Assembly: GCA_020746875.1 (NCBI GenBank) | Contig: JAGTJL010000011.1 | Location: forward strand, 620,001 to 684,000 | From: Rhexocercosporidium sp. MPI-PUGE-AT-0058 | Lineage: Eukaryota > Ascomycota > Leotiomycetes > Helotiales | Direction of reading: 5' to 3' | Length of the DNA: 64,000 nt | In this document: piece after piece, positions 44,850 to 56,999 of the stretch | Layout: the number at the start of each line of letters is the position of its first letter | Numbering within the stretch: the first letter of the stretch is position 1 | The notes under the pieces: generated by a model | The model's input: the letters and a program-made list of their open reading frames with translations, nothing else | Told to the model about the DNA's origin: nothing | Databases searched by the model: none | Translations under genes and position numbers: made by a program

Positions 44850-47118
44850 CGTTCGGTCTTATAAATGCTTAAAGCACTAATACCTTCGATCTCTTACTGG
44901 GTCACGATAGCGGGCTCCTGATACGCGGACTTAATATTTCTTTTATTACGCTTATTTATTAAATTAAGTCCTTATATACTTTCCGGAGAATCCTTTTTAT
45001 TCGAGAGTAAAGACTTTTATCTTCTTGTTCTTGCGGCCTGTCTCTCGGGAAGATAATCTTCCGCAGCTTATTTATTCATAAAATAAGCAGCTCGAAATAT
45101 AACGTGAAATTATCGGTAATTATCTTTATAAAAATTGCCTCTTTCGCTATAATACTTAATTTTAGTTTAGCTAACTTTTTTATATCCACGTAGTTTCACT
45201 TATTAAATTATAGAATAACCTTTTCTTAATTTAGTTTATTATAATAAATACAAATCCAGAAAAGCATTTAAAAGATTGATTTAAAGTTATATATAAATAA
45301 ATGCTATTTGCTAAAGAAGGCGCTTATGGCTATAAAAGCCCTTATACCAGTCTTGCTTCTAGCGCCGGAAGCTTCTTTCCGCGATTCTTTAATCTTAAGG
45401 TCGAGGTCGATTAAGAAAGAAGGCCAAGAAAGGTTTTTTTTATTTTTATTTATTATAAGGTTATTAATTAAGATATTTCTGTGAAAGAAGCCGGCCTTAC
45501 GTAAGGACTCGTGGCCTTTAATACAGCCTTTTAGCGCAGTAAATAGAGCTACCTAAGAGCTAGCTTTATAAATCGGCTTCTTATAATCACGAAAGATAAT
45601 ACGCTGATGCACTCGATTTAGTAAAATATTACTACCGGCTTTCGTCGGAAATATCGAACAGAATCGCTTACTAAGCGGCAAAAGTGCGCTAGTCTGACTG
45701 GACGACCGCTTCAAGCCAGCGGTGCTGCTGCTGCGACCTTTCCGTATACCAGTTATACTTGTACTTAAGGATATTATAGAATATCCCGGCCGGTAGTTTT
45801 CCGCTTTTATAATATCTAATTCCTTCCGAATATTACTTCGAACGTCGTCATCCGTACTAAAGACCCGGATAGTCTTATAATAATAATATTAAGCTACGTT
45901 AACTATACCTTTATCAGTCGCCTTTTAAAGCAGCTCTCTTTCTTCCTTACGTTCCGTATATTACTAAGAATCCTTAATAATAAGCAGTATTTATAAGTCT
46001 CCCTTACAATAAGCCTTTCAATAAGTCGTTGCCCGGCCGGATATACAACGCGCCCGTATTATCAACCCGTCGATAATAAGCTGCTCTATAATATTATTCC
46101 GTTAAATCTTAATAAACCGCAAGTTATTTTCTGTAATAATTATAAGATTAAACTTAAGTTATTCTTTATTTATTTAAAAAAACGCTAAGATTGTAAACAT
46201 AAACTACAAGCTATCTTCGTTAATATCGAATTATAAGAATATAATCCTCCCGAGCCGGTCAAACTCCCATACCTTTATAAGAAATCCGCAGATCGTAAAG
46301 CTTAAGATAAAGCGACGAGTATCTTAAGCAACGAGCACTTCTCTTATATACCTCCCGAGATTAAGCTATATTTCTGAAGCTATATCGGCGGATTAGTTAC
46401 TCTTCAGCTTTTTTAATACGAGGATTTAAGACTAATAATATCTTAAGACTTTCTTAGCTTTGAGATTATTCATAAAGCCGACGTTTATCTTACGCTTCGC
46501 TATAGAACTATTAATCGGCTTATTAAGCTATATTAATGGCCTTCGTTAACGTATCGGTATTAACTTGTAATCCTCTGCGAATACTGCTAGCTTCTTGCTT
46601 AATTCCGCGAACTAACTTAAGACGTAATCCTGAGTTATATCTTTAAGTTATTTATTTTATTCTTTATAAAAAAGTAATCTGTCGCCTTTTATATATATCT
46701 TAAAGACTACTGCAAATATTATCTTAAAGTCTATAATATTTTTAAAATATATCTCGTAGAAATTATAAACTTTAACGTATATAAGGCCGAGCTTTTCTTT
46801 AAAAATAATATTTATATACTTGCGATATTTAAAAGAATTCGCGAAGCTGCTTATATTACGGAGCTAAGGAGTTTATTAAAAGGAAGATATAATCGATCGG
46901 AGAGGCGGGGTGGATTCGGTGACAACGTTATAAACTTAATTCCAGATGAGCATATCGTTTAGATTATCGGCGAGCGCTGCATTTAAGAGAGGTTTAATAC
47001 GGTTAAGGTCGAAGTTATCGGAAGTAATCGCCGAATTCAGTCTTAGCAATTTATTAAAGAAGGTTCTTCCACCGCTAGAACGGAGCAGACGAGCGGCCGG
47101 AAGGATCTGCAGTATCAA
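44850..47118 (-). pseudogene. FunK1-type fungal protein kinase, RIP-degraded
   Basis: Reading the minus strand and ignoring stops gives the family in order. N-terminal segment: FDLNRIKPLLNAALADNLND, IWN, stop, VYNVVTESTPP (47,070-46,900); then SSFANSFKYRKYI, FAELSKKLAVFAED; then NVGFMNN, ILVLKKLKSN, LGRYIREVLVA, DTRRFILSFTICGF and WEFDRLGR near 46,262; RARCISGRATTY, TDKGIVNVA, and TDDDVRSNIRKELDI. Kinase core: LLNRVHQRIIFRDYKKPIYK, GFFHRNILINN near 45,480 (catalytic loop, Asp lost), FLIDLDLKIKE near 45,405, ASGARSKTGIRAFIAI, LFWICIYYN near 45,255 and a LRKIIFPRD tail. Stops replace Trp (FAEL is preceded by S then a stop where W is usual) and Gln. FunK1 is an expanded fungal family related to aminoglycoside-type kinases; roles are poorly known. 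Confidence 0.85.
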
Positions 47119-50100
47119 GAGGAAGATAAAAGCGATGTTTTAGAGCTTTATAAAATAATTAATAATATACGTTAATAGAGTTAAGTTATATATATTACTA
47201 TTATAACTAAACTTGCTTAGCGAGTTTAAAGTGAAGGGGATACTCTGGTTTTTATAAACTGAAGTAAACGAAGCGCGGAAAGTATTCAGGCCTTTTTTAA
47301 TTAAATTATTTTTAATAATCTCCGACTGTACTTAATTTATTATAGCGAATATAATATTCTTAAAATAAGAGAGATAACTGGGACTGAAAGTCGTCGTATT
47401 TCGTAGTATTTTAGTCTGTGCGGAATTTTCCGCTTAGCTGCCAGCTACTAGTTATTAATTAAATAGCGATCAAGATTACTTCGGGATTATTAATCTAGAA
47501 AAGCTGATCCCGTTAATTAATATTTTATATTAAACTTTCTTACGCTACGACCCCGCTTTATTAAGTGCGGCGCATTTATTAAGAGGAGGTAATACAGAAC
47601 AATCACGTTAAAAGCCTGATCCGCGAAGCTGACTTTATAGCCTCGTCCACCGACTATATATATACTAATAGACTGCAAGGTATTCGATTAGTTATTAGTA
47701 AGTATCATTAATTAAGGAGCAAAAAAACGAAGATAAACTCTATACAATTAAGAAAACGAGTGCGCCTTAAACTCTTTACGAGCAATAATATTTCACAACT
47801 TTCCCGGGCTTAGCATCGTTTAATAGAAATCGCTAGAAATCGCCGGTAAGTATACTTAATTATTTTAATTATTATTTTTTAATAAGAGTAAAATATAAAA
47901 GTTTATAAATAAAAACAAAGCCTTCGTCGAATAAGATAAAGATCTCGTATTTTCTTATACGAAGATTATACTTAGAGAAGGCAATTAATATTATTATACG
48001 ATTATTAATTGTCGTTACCTCCTTACTTCTGAAGTTAATTTACTTGAACTCGACCTTATCCCGATTCTAGCTTCGCAAATCTGGCCGCTATTCCCGATAT
48101 ACTTCGTATAAACGCTTAAGCTATTATCTTAAGATTATTATATAAAGCGACTTAATTTATTATATTACGGCGATACCGAGGCTTTTACTGAACTAAATAG
48201 CTTTATATTAAATAAAGCTAAAGTCTGCGAGATCTTAAGAGTATATCCTTATTTTAATATCGCTTAATACCTTAGATATATAATCGAGAACGATAAAATA
48301 ACAGGCCTTTATTTTATTAAGTACGGCATAAATTTATTAAAAAAGGTAACTAAGGTCTCTCGTCCTTTCAATGCAGACCTTTTTTTACGAGGTATTTAAA
48401 AGGGTATTTAATATCTTTATAATTTAAATCTCATTTATTATAATCTCAACCCGACTAACATCTTAATAAATAGAAATACTTTAATTATTAAGGACTTTGA
48501 TTTTTATTAAAAGAAAGGAGAAAAATTAAGTTTTAAGGCTAAGACGAGAAGCTAGACGAGTAAAGAATTTAAGTTCGCAAGGCTCGAGAATAATTAATAT
48601 AAATTATTAAAGATTTAAGAATTTCAATTTCAAGTTCGTAAAGCCCGAAATTAATTATTATATAATATTAAAGATTTAAGATTCTATTTTAAGTAAAGAA
48701 TGCCGAAAACCTATTAAGATTTCCTATTAAAGCTATTTAAATAAACTACTTAAACTAACTTTATAATTAAATTACTTCACTAAGTCCGACCTTATGCCTT
48801 CTGCTACATAGTTTGCTACTCGAGTCCGACTGTAATTCGGCATAAACTTAAATACTATGATTAACGCTTTTCTTCGAGGCAAATCGCTATACTTACCTAT
48901 TCTATTATTAAGCTAGGAGAAGTACGTAGCTTATCGAATATTTGCAAATTATTTAACTACAGTCGGATGCCTTATAAGTATATTTGAATCCGTCGGTGCG
49001 GGTGTCTGTCCTGAAATTATAAGCATTTATTAATTCTTTAATTTCAATAAAAGCTATCTTAATAAGTTAATAATACGTAAAAGTACGAATATAACGAATG
49101 CGCCTACTTTTTAAATAATTTGTATTTTTATATTTTAAAGGGAGAATAAAGTCTTCGATCTAATGCAAAGTACTCTAATTATATACTTATAAAAGTAGCT
49201 ATTTACTTATGTGAACTGATCTATAACCTCGTCATCGTAGTATTTACGGGCTAATAATAGCCGCGAAAGCGCGCTTTACATGCTTTCTAATTCATTACTT
49301 CTTCTTTAAGCCAACTCTCGCCTTTAGGATCATAAATTATAATTATTAAGATGCAGAGGATTATAAGTTATAATTTTTATTATAAATAAAAACAATAACA
49401 GTTTACTGAATTCAGCAAGGGCAATCTTAATAAGTAATAACTACAGTTTGCTATATTTTATATTAGTATAGCTATATTACGTAGATAGAACCGGATACCC
49501 CGTTAAAGAACTCAAGTTAAATCCTTCTTTTTTTTAAGTATCGCTGCATTTTAATTTAGCGATATATTATATTATAACTATTTATAGCATCGACCGAATT
49601 CTCGCTCGAGGTCGCGAATAAGTCTTTTTTTAAAAAAGGCTTCTTTACTTTAGAAGACTCGGTGGTCGGGGACGGTATCTTAGAGATAGAGAAGAGGGGC
49701 TTCGAGTATTTCTCGGAATATAGCTTAGATTTTTGCAAATAATATATTCTTAATAAAGTAAGTAAAATAAATATTTTATAATATTTATTTAACCTTTTTT
49801 AGCGTATTATACTTATTGTAAAATCTTTTTTCGGCGATAAAAGTTACGTTTTAGTACATTAACTGCGATACAAAGCGCACTTAGGCCATATCTTATGCTT
49901 TAAAAAGGATAGGCTAAAAACCGGCCGGCGTATTATAATAGTTTATTTATTACTTAAGAAATCGCGAGTTAAATATTATAACAGTTCGCATCGATATGAG
50001 TTGCTTATTACTGAAAGGAAAAGGTTATTATATAAAGTTCCCGAATCTGCACTCGCTGCAGTAAGCTGCTAAAGCGTGGAGAAAGGATTTCCTGACGGCG

Positions 50101-50634
50101 GCTTATAAGTTATTACCTATATTATAATCCTTTATTCTAATATATCTTATAAAGCTATTTTTAATACTTAAATCAGTTTCGAAATAAAACAAGGATATAC
50201 GATCACATTCGAGTTTGCGACAGTCGATATAATTAAACTTAGCTAATAGCTAAAGATAAGTCTTCCGGATATATTAAAATTAATATAAAAAGTAGCAGAT
50301 ATAAAAAGCAGTAAAATCCGAATGAATTTCGCATTTAAAGATATAATTAGAAGTATAAACGCATAATTATTACTGCTTATAATATTTAGCTTTTTATATA
50401 CTTATTCCTATTCTTTACTTGCATCCATTCGAGCTATAATTTAAGAAAGTTTATAATACTATTTACGGGAGTATTAAAGTTAATATGGCCCGGAGCTGCC
50501 GTTAATATTCTAATAAACTTAAGGTAAAATACTTTTATTAATATGTTTAGAAAGGCGCCCGTAGTTATAAGCTCGGCAATTAAGAGAGGCATAAGCCTTG
50601 TGGCCGATTACGTAAAAAGAACCGCTTATATATC
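47119..50634. other. AT-rich, nothing identified
   Basis: Holds dispersed-repeat copy 2 (47546-47580) and a weaker third match near 48,312. A minus frame at 49,556-49,738 is Ser/Lys-rich without a family motif. Confidence 0.5.
47546..47580 (+). repeat. Dispersed repeat, copy 2
   Basis: TACGACCCCGCT then AAGTGCGGCGC, in inverted orientation to 40631-40665; differences are C/T and A/G changes plus one indel. Confidence 0.6.
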
Positions 50635-51215
50635 TTATTTAATATAAGTATAATAAAGCGGTTTAAAGAAGGTTAATATTATATTATTTATATGCCGAAA
50701 ACCGAGCTCGTTTATACCGGCTATATTAATTATATATAACTTGGCTTTTTGAGCTTTTAATATCCTTAAGTCTATATATCCCTCTTTACGCGCTCTTTTC
50801 TTGCTTTTCCTCTTAACGCGGAAAAGAAGTCCGTTCTCTTTAAGACTTAGTTCGTTAACAGCCCGATTACGCAACTCATCATATATTTACTTTATATATA
50901 TAGCTTTAATTTCACCCACGTTTTAGTGCCGTTCGGCATGCCTTATATAATCGCTTACTCGTTTCGAAACTTAGTGATAGCATATATATACCTCTTTATA
51001 CTTAATGTTTGTATTTAAGTTAATAATACTACTTAAGGACGACAAGGACTTACGTTACTAGAAATACCGCCGAAGTCTCTTTTGGGTTTTAAATAATATA
51101 TTCCGTTCGCACTCTTTAAGAAGACAATTATACGTTTTATTATTATTATTTTCGTAAATATCTAGGTCGTCGTCGTCGCTGTCTAAATTATTATTATTAG
51201 CTTTTGAGTAAGATT
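50635..51215 (-). pseudogene. Unidentified coding relic, acidic then basic
   Basis: Minus-strand reading gives an acidic stretch (LDSDDDDLDIYENNNN), then LLKECERNILFKTQKRLRRY, an H..S..VSDYIRHAERH segment, and a 79-codon open frame with RVKRKSKKRARKEGYIDLRI. Probably a former nucleic-acid-associated protein; the family was not recognised. Confidence 0.3.
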
Positions 51216-53049
51216 AATATATTTCCTACTACGCGGATAAGTAGCTTTCTCGAGCCTGCAGAGAATTAGTTTAATACTTGTAAGTAAGGGAGTATTAACT
51301 CGGTATTCATTAAAGTAAGTATTTAACGTATTACTTATTAAAAAAAAAGTAAGACAGGTATATTATAGCAGTTAATAAATATTATTCAATATACTCTCGG
51401 CGGTTGATTAAGGAAGTTAAATATAATATAAAGGATATAGAGTCTTATATTCCGGCTAATATTATTAAATCAGCTGTCTAGCTAATTAATATTTATTAAA
51501 ATTTGAAAAGATAATTAGCCGAAGATATTCTTAAAGCAAAATATGAAATTATATAAATACCTTACACTTCCAGCGAAAGTTAAGCTTTTATATTAATTAG
51601 TTCTTTTTACTAAAGCCACGGGCACTCTCTGACTACCTATCTTAAAATAAGATATCGGAGTCGCAAATCGTACTATTACTAATATCCTCTTTACTCTATC
51701 GGACTTCACTTTATTAAATTACCTCCATTAAATTCTATTTTATTAAACGGAAAGATGCCTTGCGAAACTTACTCCGGCTCGGGCGAAGTCAAAGGAAACG
51801 AATATCTTACTTGCGGTAAGGGGAAGGATTAAGCATCGAAAAAGGTTAAATAAAGAAAAACAAATCTAAGTTCGGAATTCTAATCGTCTTCTTAAAAGCT
51901 TAATTTAATTGTTTTTAAGTAAAGAAAAGAATTAAGCTATTCGGCGCGTTTTACGTGAGATTAGATATATTTATTATTTATATAGATTAAGCGCTATTAA
52001 TAAAGATTCCAAGATTATTAAATTTACTTTTTTTTTTTCCTTTGCGTAACAGAAAAATATACCTCGGAAAGCCTCGGAAAGCCTGGAGCTCTTACGCTAA
52101 GCCGAAAAAAGCCGACCCTCACTCGAACGTCTTATGACTTCTTGCTACGGCCCTTTCATAAGGTAGTTCATATATAAAATAAAAAGAGATTTACTCAGCA
52201 ATTTAATACTAGTCCACTTTAAGCTTTAATATATTTTAAGTTATAAAAAGATTGAAATTCTGCAATATTAACTTATTATTTTTAATATGATTTGCTGGGC
52301 AATTTGATTTATGATACCTTAGCGCAGTTAGGCTTTAATGCCTTTAAATGCTTCGGCTGAAAGGAGCATTACGCTTTAGCGCAAAACTTTTTTTATAAAT
52401 TTAATTATTAGGATTCTTAAATATTTTTATAAATCAAAATCCTCTCGAGTACTTTTAAATAAACTAACGCTAACGGTATCTAGAATTCATAATACTTTAT
52501 GCGTTATTACGACGTCGCGAAGTTTCGAGCTAGAAGGAGATAAAGAACGCTGCCTTAATAATATTTAAAATCGCCAGCAGAATATTTTATACTTAAATAA
52601 TAAATAAGAATAAAATAATAATTAAGCATTTTTTATATTTAGGTATTGAGCAGAATAGCTTTAATAAACGTCGTCGTAGAAGACTTCAGCTTGTAGGCGT
52701 AAGAACGATATATATATAAGAATAGTATTATTATAATTATTATTAAAGAAGGCCCGAGGGGAAGATTAATCGTCGTCGAAATAATATTGCAATTTATAAT
52801 AACGATAGCGATAAAAATATATTAAAACTACTACGAATCAGGGATTATTACAATTCTCTTTAATCTTAATTCGGTAGAACAGCCTTATATTACATACTTT
52901 TATTTCTATTACTTTACTAAATTCTAGATAATCTCGTCATTTAGAGTTACCGACAGCTTATTATTAATCTCTTTCGGCTTTTATATCTTATAACCTTTTT
53001 TATATATTCTTTTCGCTCCCGCCGTAACGGCTTTAATTATTCTTCTTTA
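51216..53049. other. AT-rich, nothing identified
   Basis: No repeat or relic that I can name. Confidence 0.5.
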
Positions 53050-53879
53050 AATTTAAAATTCTTAATATTATTATCATTTAGCCATTCCTAAATATCCTAC
53101 AAAATATCTAAATCGTTATTAAGCAAGGCAGTTTTCGTACTCTTATTAGCTTATAACTACGTGCCGCTTATTCCTTCCAAGTCCTATTTATTTGGGCAGC
53201 AGTTATCGAAATCGATAATAACCGGGTTATTATTATTATCTAATATAATATTAGTAGGTTTAATATTATTATAAATCAGATTAAGTAAATGTAAATGTCG
53301 AATACTACTTTCGACTCCAGACAGGAACCTTTTATAATCGTTAAGTAAATATTCTGAATCCGCGTACCTAAAGGCGGCTTTTTTATAATTCCCGGGATTT
53401 ACTCTTTCTTTTAAAATATCGCGGTATTTAATAAAGCAAATTCCAATAATTCGGCTATTATAAACTTAACAACTAATATATTCTGCGATATTTAAATGCA
53501 AATAAGCTTTAAGGATCTCCAGAACTATAACTTCTCTAAGAACTTTATTATTTATTTCCGTCGGCTTAAATAGTATATAAGTATTAAGCCGCGGCGTTTT
53601 AATATAATAGCTTTCGGGCAAGTCTTTAGGAGCTTTCGTAAATTTTGGAGGGACTAGTGGATAGTAGGCTTTAGTCGGTATTAAGATAACGTTTAAGATA
53701 TCCTCGAGTTTAAAGTTGAAGTCCTTAAGAATACGAGCTTAACAAATCTTATAATAAAATTTGTCTTTAAACTTGTAAACGACTATTATATACTAGTACT
53801 CGTAAACCCCGTCCCTGTTAATATTATTATATAGCTCCCCCTAATAGATTATTTTCATATTAACGGATACTGATTCCAT
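53050..53879 (-). pseudogene. Second fungal protein kinase relic
   Basis: The minus strand from a preserved ATG (53,879) reads MESVSVNMKII, YYIVVYKFKDKFYYKI, ARILKDFNFKLEDILNVIL, LPESYYIKTPRLNTYI, REVIVLEILKAYLHLNIAEY (alpha-C/beta-4 region with NIAEYISC for NIAxYxGC), RIIGICFIKYRDILKERV, YKRFLSGVESSIRHLH, LNLIYNNIKPTNIILDNNN (catalytic loop; the usual form is HNDINPSNIM), PVIIDFDNCCP (DFG equivalent, about 53,200-53,220), and NNDLDILQDI. The family is a common Pezizomycotina kinase group related to small lipopolysaccharide-type kinases. Stops interrupt the N-terminal and C-terminal parts. Catalytic Asp in the loop is changed to Asn, a C-to-T/G-to-A type change. Confidence 0.8.
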
Positions 53880-56800
53880 AACTAAACTAGTAAGCGCGCA
53901 AGAGTTATAGCCCATTAGCTAAAGGATAGGTTTGAATTCGAATACTCGAGAATGAAAAATTGCTTAATAAAATAAAAGTAGAGAAATTACGGAGCTGCGT
54001 TGCCTTCCTTATATTAAGCGATTAGCGCAGTTATTCTTATTAGCGATTACTATACCGAAAACAATTCTGCCGATTGCATACGTCCGCTAGAACCGCTAAC
54101 TCGCTTAGCGTAGCCTCCTGTCGAACAAAACCCGGTTAGTGATTTACAATTATAAGAACGGGTGCTTAAAGACAAAAGAAACGGGCCGATTTAACGTGGC
54201 TTTTTATAAGATTAGTTTTCACGAAACTAAAAATATTATTATATAATAATTTAATTTCTAAAAATAAACTTTAAAAAAAGTTTTAACGCGGAAATAAATA
54301 ATAATTTCGCAATTACGAATCAACTTAAAATCTATTAAATATTTATTAATAAAATAATAAGATATATTAAGCTAAAAATTTCGTATTCTCTATTCCCTTA
54401 AACGCATATCCTATATCTCAAGTAAGGTACGAATACCTTCGAATCTTTAAGTCTTTTATTAGTTATTTATATATCGACTGCAGCTATTATTATATACTTA
54501 TATTCTTCTTATTTCGTCGGTTTAATATAAGACCCTAAGTAAACATAAGTCGTAAAGTCGCAATCTAATATCTTCTGGCGACCCTCTGCTATAAGACCGA
54601 ATATGTAATTATTAATAAGAGTAATTAGATCGAAAGGGATAAGACGGCCGCATATCTTATATTTATAATTACTTTCTAATTATTAAATAAGGGAAGAGTA
54701 AGGCATACTTGATAAGTGAATGTTTATTTAAATAATAATATATTTAAGGAATATAATTTAAGAACTTAAGAACTTAGTGGAATTTAATAGATCTCCTCGT
54801 TATATAGCGCCCACTTTATATTCGGCTTACGGCGACTCGGGCTATTAAGCTCTTACAACTTTTTATTTAATAAATAGCTATATACGGTAAACGCTAAGAC
54901 GTTCGCTTACATTTATTACATAATAAATTACTATTAATTAATTATATAATAATATTATACTTCATATATATTATCCGTATTATATGTTCTATCGACAGGC
55001 GGATAAGGGCTATAACTTGTGATTCCTTTATTAATAAGGGCCATAACTTGTGTTTCTCTGTTAACAGGAGTTATAACCTGTGATTCTTCATTAATAAGAG
55101 CCATAACTTATGATTTTCTATCGACAAGAGCCACAACTTATAATCCTTTTAGTAATAAGGGTACACAACTTGTATTCCTTTATTAATAAGGGCATATAAC
55201 TCGTCCATCAATAAGGGCGATACTTTATAATCCTTTTATTAATACGGGCCATATATATAGCTGCAGGTCCCGGAGAATTACAGAAACCGTATTTATTAAT
55301 TAGCTTAATGCTCCGGCTTTATAGCTTAGTATAACTTCATATTAATATATTAAATTAAGTAAAACAATTTATAAAGCGAAAGAATATTATAGCGCCTTTC
55401 CTTTTAACGCGTTATTTTACGCTTTATATAAATAATAAATATATAAAAGCAGTTTACTATGCTTTAATTGCTTTATAAATGAGAATTAAGTATTATATAA
55501 AAACGTTTTATATTAGTTAGCTAAATAAATCAATGATATTATAAAGTCTTTTTCCAGTTATAGCTACGGCCCGCATAAACGGGCTACTCTTCCTATATTA
55601 CTGCATAATAAATATTTTCTAAAATCGCCTTATAAGTGCTTTTTTTCCGGTTATCCGCATAAGGGTATTATACGGAGAGAGGCTAATTAGTGAGAATCAG
55701 AATCCTGCTTATAAGCTATGAAAGATATTAATAATATTTTATTAAACTCCTAATTTATCGTTTTTCTCTGCGTTATTTATATAATGAATCGATGAAGCCA
55801 GCCGCCTCGAGGATGAAGATCCTGCATACGAGCATCGATGCTTTACAGCATTGCCTTAATTAACGTGAGTATAAAATAATTAAACTACTTAAATTATTTA
55901 AATATTTACTTAAATGAATATAAGTTAACTTAAATAGCGACTTTCATTACTTAAGTTAAATAATTATAAAATTAATATTTAAATATATTTAAGCTTTTCT
56001 AATTCAGATTATTTATTTTCCGTAATTCGCGTTCTAATTCGATTCAGAAGGCTAGTGCACCGTGCATTAAACGTGGCTCTGCTAGATGCTATAGGGATGA
56101 AGATGCTGCGTATAAGCTAGTGCTCGATAGGATTTTCTAAGTCGTATAGCATTATTATCCAGAATTATATTATAAACGCATTACTTTAATTGCTAAAGTA
56201 TTATACAGCGCGGGCCAGAAAGGGAATAATGGATCTGAAGACTTGGGACTCTTAGGCGCTTCTTCTTAATTAATATTAAAACACTATACTTCACGCTCTT
56301 ATAAAGTAATATATATTTTTTAATATTAAAATTAATAATAAAAGTATTCTTTAGGCCTAATTCGTTTTGGAAAACTAGCGCCGTAAACATAAAGCAGGTT
56401 TCCTGTACTAATATCTTCATCAGGAATCGTAGGGTCCTTAGTCTTCGCTACTTAATAATAAAGTGATTTTAATTCTAATCGATAAGAGTTAGATAAATAT
56501 CTTCGATTGAATAAGACGGTTGAATAAGAAGTCGATAATATAGTTTATTATAAGAAAGATATTAAAACTCTTAGTATAAGAACTAATAAATATATAAAAG
56601 CACGAATTTCCTTTTAAGTTTAAGCATTAAATATCTTTTACTTCTCTTAATTCCTCGAGATCTTCTGAAGATTAATACTTTTAATATATCTTCACTCTTA
56701 CTAAAGTCATTTATTAATCCTTTACGTCAATAATAGCTTTAATAAATATAATTTAAACCAGCTCATAAATAGCTTAAGCATAGCGAGGCATACTATCAAG

Positions 56801-56999
56801 TAGCCCAAATCAATCAGAATATATAGTCGGATAAAATAATACTTATTAATTTATTAACGTAATTAAAGCTATTGTGAATATATAAATTGCTTCTATTCTT
56901 GCCCCCGCTTCTCTTCTAAAGTGCGCTTTCTCTCATATATCAGCCGAGAGCTAAACTATTTAAACCGCATAACTTATTATTAACTATCTGGAGCAGCTT
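53880..56999. other. AT-rich; minisatellite, otherwise nothing identified
   Basis: Apart from the minisatellite at 54985-55258 I see no relic with a family match. Confidence 0.5.
54985..55258. repeat. Minisatellite, ~30-bp unit, about nine copies
   Basis: The unit resembles CCATAACTTGTGATTC followed by CTTTATTAATAAGGG. Copies are 28-32 bp and differ mostly by transitions. Confidence 0.85.

Noticed and set aside
56193..56420. 75-codon minus frame in AT-rich DNA
   Set aside because: Hydrophobic/Lys-rich translation typical of AT-rich sequence; no family similarity.
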